This document shows positions 21,992 through 29,924 of a stretch of DNA of 36,755 bases, one piece after another. The stretch lies in IMG/VR virus record IMGVR_UViG_3300025127_000109, positions 1-36,755 of that record; one strand, 5' to 3'. Positions within the stretch are counted from its first letter, which is position 1; every line of letters starts with the position of its first letter. Below the pieces are notes generated by a model that was given only the letters and a program-made list of their open reading frames with translations, ran no database searches and had not been told where the DNA came from. The DNA is from a virus. Made by a program: the position numbers and the translations under genes.

Positions 21992-22936
21992 TTAAACAAA
22001 AGTTATATCAAAAAGATTAACTAAAGCTCTTTCTATTTGTTCTTTTTTACTAAACAAATAAGTAGGAGAATAAATTAAAGCAGTTAAACTTGTGCTGACT
22101 CCAGTTTCATTTGGTTGAAAAAGAATTACTTCGTGTTTATTGGCATCAGTTTCTGTATTTACTGATGTAGCTAAATCAGTCGTTGCGTGTCCAGTTTCAC
22201 CTCTGCTACAAGCATCTAAAAATCCTTCGTTGTTATTAGTGGACAAAGAAGGATCGCCAAAGTTAGAGAATAATTGTTCTCCGGGATATGTTTGCAAATA
22301 AATGTTTCCAGTAGAGTTAGAGCCAACAGTTTGAGTAGGTTGAGCTACAGCTAATTGGTTAAATGATTTGTTAACAGCAAGCGTGGGTTTTCTTACTGAG
22401 TTAGCTCCCCCATTGGTTTTGGTTTGAAAATTTAATATTCCTACATTGCTTTGTGACGCTGAACTGTAGTCCGGAAAATCTGTTACTAAAAACAAAGACC
22501 AGCTTCCGTCGCTTGAAAAGAAATTAGTTGAAGGTTCAGCTAAATCCATTTTAGCCCCTTTTCCGTCTATTGCTATTTTGCCTTCTGTGTCTGTATGTAT
22601 GACGCCGTTTGATACTATTTTTGGTTGTATACTTAAATCATCCTGGACGAAATCGTTTCCCCTTCCTGATTGGTCATAAAGTTGTCTTACATATCCATCA
22701 GCAGTTGATGACGAAGCAGTTACCCAAGAAAGCATAGTGCCATCATTAATTTCTCCTTCTGTAAAAGTCCTCACAGCATTGTCAGTACTTCTTCTTACTT
22801 TCATTACTTCGTACATCGTAGGTCTACCCTGCAAACTTTTTACTCCCCAGTACGAAGCATCTGGAGTAAAAAAAGCTGGCTTTGCATCAGACTCTAATGA
22901 TCTACCTAAGCCAAGACTTAAAGACGAATTAGGCAT
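21992..22936 (-). CDS. Concanavalin-fold, arabinofuranosidase-B-like virion protein
   Basis: 314 aa. The segment 'YEVMKVRRSTDNAVRTFTEG' followed by 'VRQLYDQSGRGNDFVQ', 'SIQPKIVSNGV' and 'GKIAIDGKGAKMDL' matches the lectin-like catalytic domain seen in alpha-L-arabinofuranosidase B and borrowed by many phage tail proteins (R-R-S-x-D-N and WYDQSG-x-G-N-D signatures). It probably binds or cuts a cell-surface polysaccharide. It sits between neck and membrane-protein genes rather than with the fibres. Whether it is enzymatically active cannot be judged from sequence. Confidence 0.75.
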   Translation of the reverse strand: MPNSSLSLGLGRSLESDAKPAFFTPDASYWGVKSLQGRPTMYEVMKVRRSTDNAVRTFTEGEINDGTMLSWVTASSSTADGYVRQLYDQSGRGNDFVQDDLSIQPKIVSNGVIHTDTEGKIAIDGKGAKMDLAEPSTNFFSSDGSWSLFLVTDFPDYSSASQSNVGILNFQTKTNGGANSVRKPTLAVNKSFNQLAVAQPTQTVGSNSTGNIYLQTYPGEQLFSNFGDPSLSTNNNEGFLDACSRGETGHATTDLATSVNTETDANKHEVILFQPNETGVSTSLTALIYSPTYLFSKKEQIERALVNLFDITFV

Positions 22937-22938
22937 CT

Positions 22939-23193
22939 TTAAATTTTATGCAAAGCTGCTATTCCTCCACTTACAGTAACAGAGGTAAAGTTGCCATAAA
23001 TAATTGTTCCCGCACCAAAAGAAGTTGCTATATTTGCAACTGATGTGTCAATATTTGTAGCAGTAAAAGCATCAATTGTTCCATCAGTAAGGAACTGAAT
23101 TGCTCCAAAGTTTCCAGTTATTGCTGTTCCTCCACCCGCTATTGCTGAACCAGCAGCGCTAAAGTTTAGTGTATTGTTTTTTGAACTACTCAT
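22939..23193 (-). CDS. Small beta-rich structural protein, 84 aa
   Basis: Repeated short beta units rich in Gly/Ala/Thr: 'GTAITGNFGAIQFLTDGTID', 'AFTATNIDTSVANIATSFGA', 'GTIIYGNFTSVTVSGG'. The 'GNFGAIQFLTD' and '-YGNFTSVTVSGG' turns recall small decoration or collar proteins of marine phages; this is based on general resemblance only. It lies between the adaptor and the lectin-like gene. Confidence 0.7.
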   Translation of the reverse strand: MSSSKNNTLNFSAAGSAIAGGGTAITGNFGAIQFLTDGTIDAFTATNIDTSVANIATSFGAGTIIYGNFTSVTVSGGIAALHKI

Positions 23194-23202
23194 AATTTTA
23201 TT

Positions 23203-24132
23203 TTATCTTGATTGTCTATTAACGTAAGTGGAAAATCTTTTGTTAACAGTATTGTTATTGGACATTATATCAACACGTTCAAGCTCAAGTGCCAAGTATA
23301 CTTGCGCTCTTTGTTCCTCGGCTAAAGCCTTGTCAGTTTGTCCGTCCATACGAAGGAAATCAGCATAAGAAGCGTGAGCTATGAACTCAAAAAACTCTTC
23401 TGGAACTAACTCTGTGCTTGCGCCGTGATCAGTAGTAACGGCAAAGGGAATGAAATCTTTTTTGTATGTCACATAAGCCAAACCAGCGTTGTTGTTTTGA
23501 ACATTAAGAATTTCTGCTCCTCTTGATGTAACAAAAAATTCATACTCTTTTGCTGAGTTATTAACAAACGGTTCGTCAGAATGAATCCTTTGAAACTCTC
23601 CTACGTGAGACAAGTCTTGAGCAAAAGGAGCTGGAGACGAACCAGATACAGTAGTCCAACCAGATGTTGGATAACTGATTGGTGTAGTTTCAGATTGCAT
23701 TGTACCTTGGTATAATCTTGGATTTGAACGAATATTTAAGCTAGGAGTTCCCTTAACTATATAACCTATTGTGCCATCGGAAACTAAACTAAATAATTCG
23801 TTGCCAATTTTTATTTCATTTGAATCGTACTTAGTAAATGTAGCTGTTGAATTAACGTCTTCGTTTCTTCTGTAAAGTCCATTTACTTCTGAATCACCAG
23901 CTCCGTATATATGAATGCTGTCTTCAGATGTTTGAACAGTTCTTCCAGCTACAATAGTTCTTGGCTCTCCAGTAACTAAATATCTGGGCCAGATCTGACT
24001 TGAATTGTATGCTTCTGCAAACCTTCTGTTTATAATATTCTCAACATCATCCACCTCTGATTGAGCAAAAGAACCCACTCCAGCAAGTGATCTAACAAGT
24101 TTAAATAAATCTCCGTATGTTCTGTTTCTCAT
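23203..24132 (-). CDS. Neck/head-tail adaptor-like protein, 309 aa
   Basis: 'RTYGDLFKLVRSLAGVGSFA' and 'DVENIINRRFAEAYNSSQIW' form a helical N-terminal domain like that of podoviral adaptor proteins (T7 gp11/P22 gp4-type position). The middle is beta-rich. The C-terminal helix 'LVPEEFFEFIAHASYADFLR' with 'DKALAEEQRAQVYLALELER' is typical of adaptors that dock on the portal. The assignment rests on this and on the position after the capsid. The ATG overlaps the preceding stop by one base. Confidence 0.65.
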   Translation of the reverse strand: MRNRTYGDLFKLVRSLAGVGSFAQSEVDDVENIINRRFAEAYNSSQIWPRYLVTGEPRTIVAGRTVQTSEDSIHIYGAGDSEVNGLYRRNEDVNSTATFTKYDSNEIKIGNELFSLVSDGTIGYIVKGTPSLNIRSNPRLYQGTMQSETTPISYPTSGWTTVSGSSPAPFAQDLSHVGEFQRIHSDEPFVNNSAKEYEFFVTSRGAEILNVQNNNAGLAYVTYKKDFIPFAVTTDHGASTELVPEEFFEFIAHASYADFLRMDGQTDKALAEEQRAQVYLALELERVDIMSNNNTVNKRFSTYVNRQSR

Positions 24133-24434
24133 TAAATTTTATTGGGGCTAAGATCGCCGAACTTCTTTTGAAAGTATTTTAGAAATTCTTTAGAATGAAC
24201 CTCTGCGTGTCCGTACTTTTTAATTAATCTAAAGTATTCTCTTGGTGGCATAGAAGCAACACACCTACCTAAAGTAGGATGTTCTTTGCCTACATTGCTA
24301 CGAGCATCCTTCCGGGCTTGATCGTATCTATGCTTTTCCGTGTGCTTTTCTTTGTGAAGGCTAAGTTCTACCTCACGCAGTAAAGCGGTGTTTATTTCCT
24401 CATCAGAGTATCCTTGTTTGTTTACAACTTGCAT
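24132..24434 (-). CDS. Hypothetical protein, 100 aa
   Basis: Charged, mostly helical, His/Lys-rich ('LSLHKEKHTEKHRYDQARKD'), with a conserved-looking 'CVASMPPREYFRLIKKYG' (residues 58-75). I recall similar small proteins around the head-tail region of aquatic podoviruses but cannot assign a role. Its ATG lies only a few bases past the terminator hairpin after the capsid gene and has no Shine-Dalgarno, so it depends on readthrough. Confidence 0.7.
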   Translation of the reverse strand: MQVVNKQGYSDEEINTALLREVELSLHKEKHTEKHRYDQARKDARSNVGKEHPTLGRCVASMPPREYFRLIKKYGHAEVHSKEFLKYFQKKFGDLSPNKI

Positions 24435-24437
24435 AAT

Positions 24438-24466
24438 AAAAGGTGGGGGGCTTGCGCCCCCCGACC
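24438..24466 (-). terminator. Terminator/attenuator after the capsid gene
   Basis: A stem of six G-C pairs (24445-24450 with 24457-24462), extended by a GGT/ACC pair with one bulge, is followed on the minus strand by TTTT. It should stop most leftward transcripts right after the capsid gene. Capsid is usually the most abundant virion protein, so partial readthrough would set the stoichiometry of the later genes. Confidence 0.85.
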
Positions 24467-24470
24467 AGAA

Positions 24471-25481
24471 TTATTTTACGTCTTGAATCAAGCCGTGAGC
24501 TTGTGGGTGATAGACCCCAAGTGTCAAGGCACAATCAACAAAACCACGTTCACCGCCACCATTGTTAGGCTGACGAGTTGAACCCATAGGAATGAGTTCG
24601 TGAACACCGTAGTACTCTGGGTTGACGAGGTAACCGCTTGAGTTAGCAGTTGTTCCGCCAAAGTTAGGCATACAGTCTGGGTTAGCGTTTACGATAGAAA
24701 CGACACCGTGGTCGCTTTGGTAAAGCTCTACAGAGAGCTTGATTGCTGCAACACCGCCGTCGTAGTTTACGTTACGGATGCTTGTTTCAGTTGATACTGT
24801 TGATAAACGAGCGAAGTCGCTGATTACACGACGAAGACCAACATCAGCCACAAGGACAAGACCATTGGATACTCCGTTTACTTCAAAGATGCTTGAAATA
24901 AGATCGTTGAATATAGTTTCGCTGAAAGCATCAGATGCTGATTCAGTCGCTGTGTAGATGCTACTTGCTGGAGTCTTGAATCCAGCAGGAACAGTTGAGT
25001 CAGCTGCAGCGCTGTCAATGAATCCACCAAGACCAGTCATCTTGTAAGGATCAGTAGCAGTAGCTTGTTGCTTTATGTTAGTAGAACAGAGAGTTGCTTC
25101 GATGTCACGCTTTAACTCACGAATTGCTTTAGCTTCAGCTTGAGCAATCTTAGCTGGGCCAACGGACTCAACAGCTTCTTGTAGATCAGAAACTTTGTAG
25201 TCACGACGGAACTTCTGTGTGAAGTTACCCATACGAGCACGACCAGCAAACTGGTCGGTGTGAGTTATAACGTCTGCGCCTTCAACGATACCAGCTGTGC
25301 TGGGTGCGCTGAGAACGTCAACAGTCCACTCTGTGTTAGTAGCTGCGGCACGTTGTTTCGATGCCGAGGAAAGGACGGGAGTTTCTTCTGGAGCGAGAAT
25401 AGTCAAGACATCAGTCAAGTCTTCTCTATTGGAAACAGCCGACCCTGGAGGTGTTGTATCATAGGTATTTGAGAATGCCAT
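24471..25481 (-). CDS. Major capsid protein (SU10/DUF5309 type, HK97 fold)
   Basis: 336 aa. The opening 'NREDLTDVLTILAPEETPVL' (residues 18-37) and 'EWTVDVLSAP' (51-60) are the hallmark of SU10-type capsid proteins. A basic helix 'FTQKFRRDYKVSDLQEAV' and 'AIRELKRDIEATLCS' follow. The C-terminal part is beta-rich ('VVSIVNANPDCMPNF', 'GYLVNPEYYGVHELIPMGST'). It assembles the icosahedral shell. It lies between scaffold and terminator, as expected. There is no Shine-Dalgarno before its ATG; the leader is AT-rich. Confidence 0.92.
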   Translation of the reverse strand: MAFSNTYDTTPPGSAVSNREDLTDVLTILAPEETPVLSSASKQRAAATNTEWTVDVLSAPSTAGIVEGADVITHTDQFAGRARMGNFTQKFRRDYKVSDLQEAVESVGPAKIAQAEAKAIRELKRDIEATLCSTNIKQQATATDPYKMTGLGGFIDSAAADSTVPAGFKTPASSIYTATESASDAFSETIFNDLISSIFEVNGVSNGLVLVADVGLRRVISDFARLSTVSTETSIRNVNYDGGVAAIKLSVELYQSDHGVVSIVNANPDCMPNFGGTTANSSGYLVNPEYYGVHELIPMGSTRQPNNGGGERGFVDCALTLGVYHPQAHGLIQDVK

Positions 25482-25496
25482 AATATTTTATATAGG

Positions 25497-26600
25497 TTAT
25501 CGGTTTTTTAATAGTTGCGTACGGTATTTGACGAAATCAGCTTGGTTACCGGTGGATTTGTACTGCTCCACTAGTTTTTTAACGACCTTGCTAGAAGGGT
25601 TCACGGGTTTTTCTGACTTAGTTGCACCAGAGTCAACTGACTTTGGTGGGTTTAACTTAGGAGAACTTTTTGGTTTTTCTTGCTCAACAGGTTTTCGTCC
25701 GTAAAGACTGTTTGCTGCGTGAGCCATCAAGTAAGGCATTTGTGCTGAAACATCGGGTGGAAGAATCTTTAACATATCCTTTACTCTTTTGTCTTGCATA
25801 ATTGCATTATATTGACTCCTAGTATCATTATCATCTCCAGACAACCAAGGAAGCTCTTCTACTGCTTTTGATGCGTAGTTTTCTCTTAATTGGTTTCCTT
25901 GTTCTTGAGCCTGGATAGTAAGTAATTGGTCTGGCAAAAACTTGTCCCTTGATTTGCGTGAGTTCAATAAAGTCTTACGCACATCAGCTTTGGTTAAATC
26001 TTTGCCACCAACATTAACTACCACATCCTCTGGGCCATATCCGTCTGCATTAAACAATGTATCCTCTGCCCACTCGATTACTGAATTTACTTCTTCGGCT
26101 TTTTCCTGTATGGCTTCAACTGTATCAAGTGAAGCGAAGGGGTTATTTGCTACTTTACCGGGTGCTTTGAGAGTTTTAGGTGCTTCTTGCAACTTAGCTT
26201 CTAGCATAGCAGCACGTTCTTCTGCGGCTTTCCGTTTTGCGGTAAGCTCGCCAAATCGTGCAACTGCTCGACTGCCAAGTTTTTCAGATAGTTCCCGAAG
26301 GTCGTCTTCGGACATCTCATCTAAGTCTAACTGTGAAAGAACATCTTCGGATTCTACTTCAGCTTCGGCTTCTGGCTCTTCAGCCTTAACCTCCTCCTCA
26401 GTTTCCTCCTCCTCTGTTTCTACTTCTGTTTCGCCCTCTGGTTCTTCTTCTTCACTTTCGGATGCCTCCGTCCGTGCTTCTGATATCTCTTTTAGGCGAG
26501 CCAAGCGGTTGGCTACAAAGTCATCCGCTGTTATGTTATTACTTTCCGCTGTATTTTCTGATACGGACTCAGCGATCTCCGTTGCTATTTCGTCTGACAT
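25497..26600 (-). CDS. Scaffolding-like protein, 367 aa
   Basis: Acidic N-terminal third with long Glu runs (residues ~25-90) and a long helical middle. A coiled-coil-like 'LTAKRKAAEERAAMLEAKL' is followed by a Pro/Lys/Ser linker and a basic C-terminal helix ('SSKVVKKLVEQYKSTGNQ'). This charge layout and the position just before the capsid are typical of phage scaffolds, whose basic C terminus docks on the capsid protein. I use ATG 26600; GTG 26618 lies on top of an AAGGAG motif and adds six residues. Confidence 0.85.
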   Translation of the reverse strand: MSDEIATEIAESVSENTAESNNITADDFVANRLARLKEISEARTEASESEEEEPEGETEVETEEEETEEEVKAEEPEAEAEVESEDVLSQLDLDEMSEDDLRELSEKLGSRAVARFGELTAKRKAAEERAAMLEAKLQEAPKTLKAPGKVANNPFASLDTVEAIQEKAEEVNSVIEWAEDTLFNADGYGPEDVVVNVGGKDLTKADVRKTLLNSRKSRDKFLPDQLLTIQAQEQGNQLRENYASKAVEELPWLSGDDNDTRSQYNAIMQDKRVKDMLKILPPDVSAQMPYLMAHAANSLYGRKPVEQEKPKSSPKLNPPKSVDSGATKSEKPVNPSSKVVKKLVEQYKSTGNQADFVKYRTQLLKNR

Positions 26601-26659
26601 ATATTTGTTTGTTTCCACTCCTTAACGCCGAGCGATGGCGATGAAAATATATTAACATA

Positions 26660-26887
26660 CTACACAAGCCCAACTTTAGTGGGGTGCATCATTTGTATTT
26701 TTTTCCAGTCACACATTTGTAGTAACTGATCATAAGTCAAAATTCTACCGGATAATTGTTGTATGTTTTCAGAAGTTGCTTGGTGCATTTCTGCTATGCA
26801 CTCTTCTCTTAAAGATTCTACTACTGCAAGAAAGTTAGCGAAGGCTTCATAGTTAGCTAACTGTTGAAGATCATTTTCTAATGTCAT
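26660..26887 (-). CDS. Hypothetical protein, 75 aa
   Basis: Short helical protein: 'TLENDLQQLANYEAFANFLA' and 'VVESLREECIAEMHQATSEN', then 'LSGRILTYDQLLQMCDWKKI'. Small helical proteins of this type often sit next to the portal in marine podoviruses; no role is known to me. ATG 26887 overlaps the lysozyme stop by 17 nt. An in-frame start at 26935 would deepen the overlap. Confidence 0.7.
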   Translation of the reverse strand: MTLENDLQQLANYEAFANFLAVVESLREECIAEMHQATSENIQQLSGRILTYDQLLQMCDWKKIQMMHPTKVGLV

Positions 26888-27419
26888 TTTGTTTTTGTTG
26901 TTTGGCTCTTTCCATAATTGGAACAATGGTTTCAAAATACTTCATTGTAGTATCTAGTCTTCTTTTTCTGTGAGCTTTTTCTTTCTTAGGTTTTAAGAAC
27001 CTTTCTATGAACATATCATTAGCTCGTTTAGGATCACCAGAAGCAAATGCTTCTCGTATGTGTTTTGCGTTTCCTATACCTAAGTCTTTTTCTTCTTGGC
27101 TTCCTATGTCGTATATTGATTTATGTACATACTCAATCTGAGACCGAGGACTATCTTTCTTATTATATTTTTTTAAAAACTTAGCATAGTAGGGTCTGTG
27201 CCAGTCAAACTGGAACAGCCCCCGACCGGGGCCTCCTTGATATTGTTTTTGCAAATAGTCATAAGAATCCCCAGTTTCTACACCTATGTTTCCATAGATA
27301 GCTGACAAAGTTCCAGGATCTGTACCAAAGTACTCTTGTACTAAAGCATTAACCTCTTTGAATCTAAGGTCTCTAGCCCGATCTGCCGCTTGATCAGAAG
27401 TGCTTTTGTTGTCAGCCAT
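26871..27419 (-). CDS. Phage tail lysozyme-like peptidoglycan hydrolase, 182 aa
   Basis: 'LSAIYGNIGVETGDSYDYLQ' (residues 38-57, with candidate catalytic Glu48) and 'QGGPGRGLFQFDWHRPYYAK' (61-80) match the phage tail lysozyme family, in which 'GNI--ESG' and 'GGG-GLFQW' are hallmarks. It should cleave the glycan backbone of peptidoglycan, probably as a virion enzyme during DNA entry. No other endolysin is recognisable in the genome, so it might serve lysis too. It starts at ATG 27419, one base after the portal stop. An in-frame extension to 27692 only shadows the portal gene. Confidence 0.82.
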   Translation of the reverse strand: MADNKSTSDQAADRARDLRFKEVNALVQEYFGTDPGTLSAIYGNIGVETGDSYDYLQKQYQGGPGRGLFQFDWHRPYYAKFLKKYNKKDSPRSQIEYVHKSIYDIGSQEEKDLGIGNAKHIREAFASGDPKRANDMFIERFLKPKKEKAHRKRRLDTTMKYFETIVPIMERAKQQKQNDIRK

Positions 27420-27420
27420 A

Positions 27421-29517
27421 TTAGCCTTGAGCCAGTCCTTGAGTTTGAACATTGCCGACAGCTGCGGCTGAAGTTCCGTACTGACCGTACTGAGTGGCAT
27501 TGATTTGCTGCTGTTGAGCAAACTGATACTGACCAACATACTTTTGAAGACGAGATGCGAAGGCTTCGTCTTCGCCAAGACGCTGTGCAATGTCTGGCTG
27601 TGAAGCATACTGCTGAATGATTTGCATAGCAATTTGACCACCGTTAGGTCTCGCTGGCATTTCCATCCCGGAGTAAATCTTAGCAAGGTCATCAGTTACG
27701 AATTTAGTAATTTGTTCGGTAGCTTGTTGCGCTGGTTGCAGTACTGCGTCAGCAAGTACTGGGTCAACTGCCGCGGCTGCTATATCCATTAATGAATCCA
27801 TATTGATACGACCATTTCTATCCATCTGTGTCAAGGCAACAACTTGTTGAAGTTTCTTTTCTTGAGCTTCTGGATCGGAGTTAAGGACATCATAACTAAT
27901 CATTATGTCATAGTTTTCTTCAGCGCTACCCTTTGTCATTTTCATTGGGTCAGCGTTGCCAGTTACTCTAAAGAATATTTCATCGGGGCCGAACCTTTGG
28001 AAACACTTAAAGGTCATTGACATTACCTCGGCTGCGTGATGCAAGAACTTATCAACTAAGAACTGTTTTCGTATTCCAGAAATACTAGATGTCTCGTCCA
28101 ACCCTACAAGCCTATCGGCTTGTTGCTCTAAAGTTTTTTCTATTTCAATAGAACCAGTTGGTGAAGGTGGCGTAGGAGCAAAGTCCAAGTCCCCCTTACG
28201 ACGATAAGGAATCATTCTACCAGGTCCCCAGTCGCTAGGCGCTTGACCCACCGGGTGAAGTATTGGTGGTAAAGTTGCTAGACTGTTTCGATCAACCCTT
28301 GAGTCCCTCTCTACCTTTACTTGGTTCTGTATTCCACGGAGAACGTCTGGTATAGTCATTGTGTCATACAGACGTTTACTGTCCTCGGAAAGTTTTGTTA
28401 CCACAACTGGGTAGTCCTCGTACCCATTGAGTAATTCAAACTTTGCAAAACCTGGAGCTTCTTGGTTGCCGCTGAAGTCCTTGTGAAATATTGTACAGTA
28501 TATACCTTCAGCCCCATCGGAAGGATCAATTAATCTTTGGTATCCGTAAACTATTTCAACTAACTCATCAGCCTCGTAAGCATTGTCCGTTAGACTTGTT
28601 GACCTTCTTCCTTCTTGTTCTCTTTCTATACTGTCGTTATTTACTCCACGATAATGTTCAATTACATAGTCAACGAACTCCTTGTCCCAGCCGTCAGTAG
28701 CAACTTTATTTTCTAACTCTTGAGGGGTGAAGTATGTTTTCCAAAAACAGTAAGGTGCTCTCTGTGGATCAGTAACGTATGGAGGAAAAAAGAAGTCCCC
28801 ATCGGGGGCTAGTGTTTTTACTTGAGGAGCGTCTACTTCTCTTTTTACTACTGGTAGTTCAGCCTTTCCATTCTTGCGAAGTTTTTTAAGTGCTGATCTA
28901 GCTCTGGACTTTTTAACTCCAGGAAAAGTTCCTTCGATCATAGAAATCAAAGTATCGTCCTCATCCCCGGATTGTATTAGCTGTGCAATCTCTGGAGCTA
29001 TTGTAGCAATTTGACCAAGATCAAGTTCTTGAAGGAAAGTTCTGTCCTCTCTGTGCCAGCCTATGTATGTAATAAGTATGCCCCTTTCAAGAAGATAGTT
29101 AGCCCCTAGTTCCATTTCACGCCCAAAGCGAGGAATGTACCCAGAAGATACCATCCATTTAAGAAAACTAGAAACTAATTTAGCTCTTCCTATATCGTCG
29201 TACGAAGTAGGAAACGCCCTCACGTTAGCTCTGTTTAATGAAGCTATGAATAATGAAACAAGTCTAGTAATACGTTCATCAATAACGTGACTTTCCATAT
29301 CGGAAGCACCTTCCCAAGGGAACGCATCAGCTCCGTGCTTTCGGTGATCACGGCTTTTGCCGGGCCACCAATTACGTCTATCGTCGTAACTTGTGCGACA
29401 TAAATCAAAGTAGGACTCTAATTCTGTTACTGTTTGATCGTATGCGTTTCTGAGCGTATCAATGCTCGGAGTTTTATCGACATAAGTTAATGCCTTTGAA
29501 GTATTTTCTGAATCCAT
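27421..29517 (-). CDS. Portal protein, 698 aa
   Basis: A long portal of the P22/podovirus size class. 'TVTELESYFDLCRTSYDDRR' and 'KHGADAFPWEGASDMESHVI' form a typical opening ('FPWEGASD--SHVIDER' is a portal signature). The centre has 'PPYVTDPQRAPYCFWKTYFT', and 'GPGRMIPYRRKGDLDFAPTP' lies in the stem-to-tunnel region. A Gln-rich C-terminal tail ('QQQQINATQYGQYGTS') may line the barrel. It forms the dodecameric DNA channel at one capsid vertex. Position between terminase and scaffold agrees. Confidence 0.92.
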   Translation of the reverse strand: MDSENTSKALTYVDKTPSIDTLRNAYDQTVTELESYFDLCRTSYDDRRNWWPGKSRDHRKHGADAFPWEGASDMESHVIDERITRLVSLFIASLNRANVRAFPTSYDDIGRAKLVSSFLKWMVSSGYIPRFGREMELGANYLLERGILITYIGWHREDRTFLQELDLGQIATIAPEIAQLIQSGDEDDTLISMIEGTFPGVKKSRARSALKKLRKNGKAELPVVKREVDAPQVKTLAPDGDFFFPPYVTDPQRAPYCFWKTYFTPQELENKVATDGWDKEFVDYVIEHYRGVNNDSIEREQEGRRSTSLTDNAYEADELVEIVYGYQRLIDPSDGAEGIYCTIFHKDFSGNQEAPGFAKFELLNGYEDYPVVVTKLSEDSKRLYDTMTIPDVLRGIQNQVKVERDSRVDRNSLATLPPILHPVGQAPSDWGPGRMIPYRRKGDLDFAPTPPSPTGSIEIEKTLEQQADRLVGLDETSSISGIRKQFLVDKFLHHAAEVMSMTFKCFQRFGPDEIFFRVTGNADPMKMTKGSAEENYDIMISYDVLNSDPEAQEKKLQQVVALTQMDRNGRINMDSLMDIAAAAVDPVLADAVLQPAQQATEQITKFVTDDLAKIYSGMEMPARPNGGQIAMQIIQQYASQPDIAQRLGEDEAFASRLQKYVGQYQFAQQQQINATQYGQYGTSAAAVGNVQTQGLAQG

Positions 29518-29527
29518 AAATGCTACT

Positions 29528-29536
29528 AATATATCA
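29528..29536 (-). promoter_or_regulatory. Possible extended -10 promoter upstream of portal
   Basis: On the minus strand TGATATATT, an extended -10, lies 10 bp before the portal ATG (29517). No strong -35 is present. The implied start would leave a leader of only a few bases. It is the same 9-mer as at 5128-5136. Confidence 0.3.
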
Positions 29537-29549
29537 TACTTTACAATAG

Positions 29550-29924
29550 TTATTGAAGCTTAGGTGCTTTAATATATTTATATTTTACTTTTTCTCCAGA
29601 ATGGTCAGCTTCAAAATATATTACCTTTGATGTAAGTTTACCAGATAGAGCAAGTGGAATTTGAACTGGTATCTTTTGTATAGTTCCCCTGGACTTTACA
29701 AAAACAAATCTAGGGTTAGGTGCTTGTGAAATAACTACCCCTCGATCTATAACTACCATCGGGATCAAGTCTTCAATTATGTCTTGTCCTCTCTCTGATA
29801 TCCATAAGTTTTTCCCACGACCAGTTACTTGCTCTTCTTCGAGCTTATTGGTAACAAGATCGTAAGCCTTATCAAATGTCATTCCGTATTCCTCGGCTAT
29901 GTCTTTTAGTCTCTTCTTTGGCAT
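29550..29924 (-). CDS. Hypothetical protein with winged-helix-like N terminus, 124 aa
   Basis: 'KRLKDIAEEYGMTFDKAYDL' resembles an IF2-N/winged-helix recognition motif, and 'KNLWISERGQDIIEDLIP' completes a small helical domain. The C-terminal half is beta-rich ('VFVKSRGTIQKIPVQIPLAL', 'VIYFEADHSGEKVKYKYI'). It lies between large terminase and portal, and its ATG overlaps the terminase stop. A DNA-packaging accessory role is possible. Confidence 0.7.
   Translation of the reverse strand: MPKKRLKDIAEEYGMTFDKAYDLVTNKLEEEQVTGRGKNLWISERGQDIIEDLIPMVVIDRGVVISQAPNPRFVFVKSRGTIQKIPVQIPLALSGKLTSKVIYFEADHSGEKVKYKYIKAPKLQ

Noticed and set aside
25942-26625. 227-codon Ser-rich ORF on the + strand
   Set aside because: It is the antisense of the Glu/Ala-rich scaffold gene; Ser runs arise from reading GAG/GCT codons backwards, and there is no promoter or ribosome-binding site.
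27420-27692. N-terminal extension of the tail lysozyme gene to 27692
   Set aside because: It lies wholly inside the portal gene, and ATG 27419 right after the portal stop gives a normal family N terminus.
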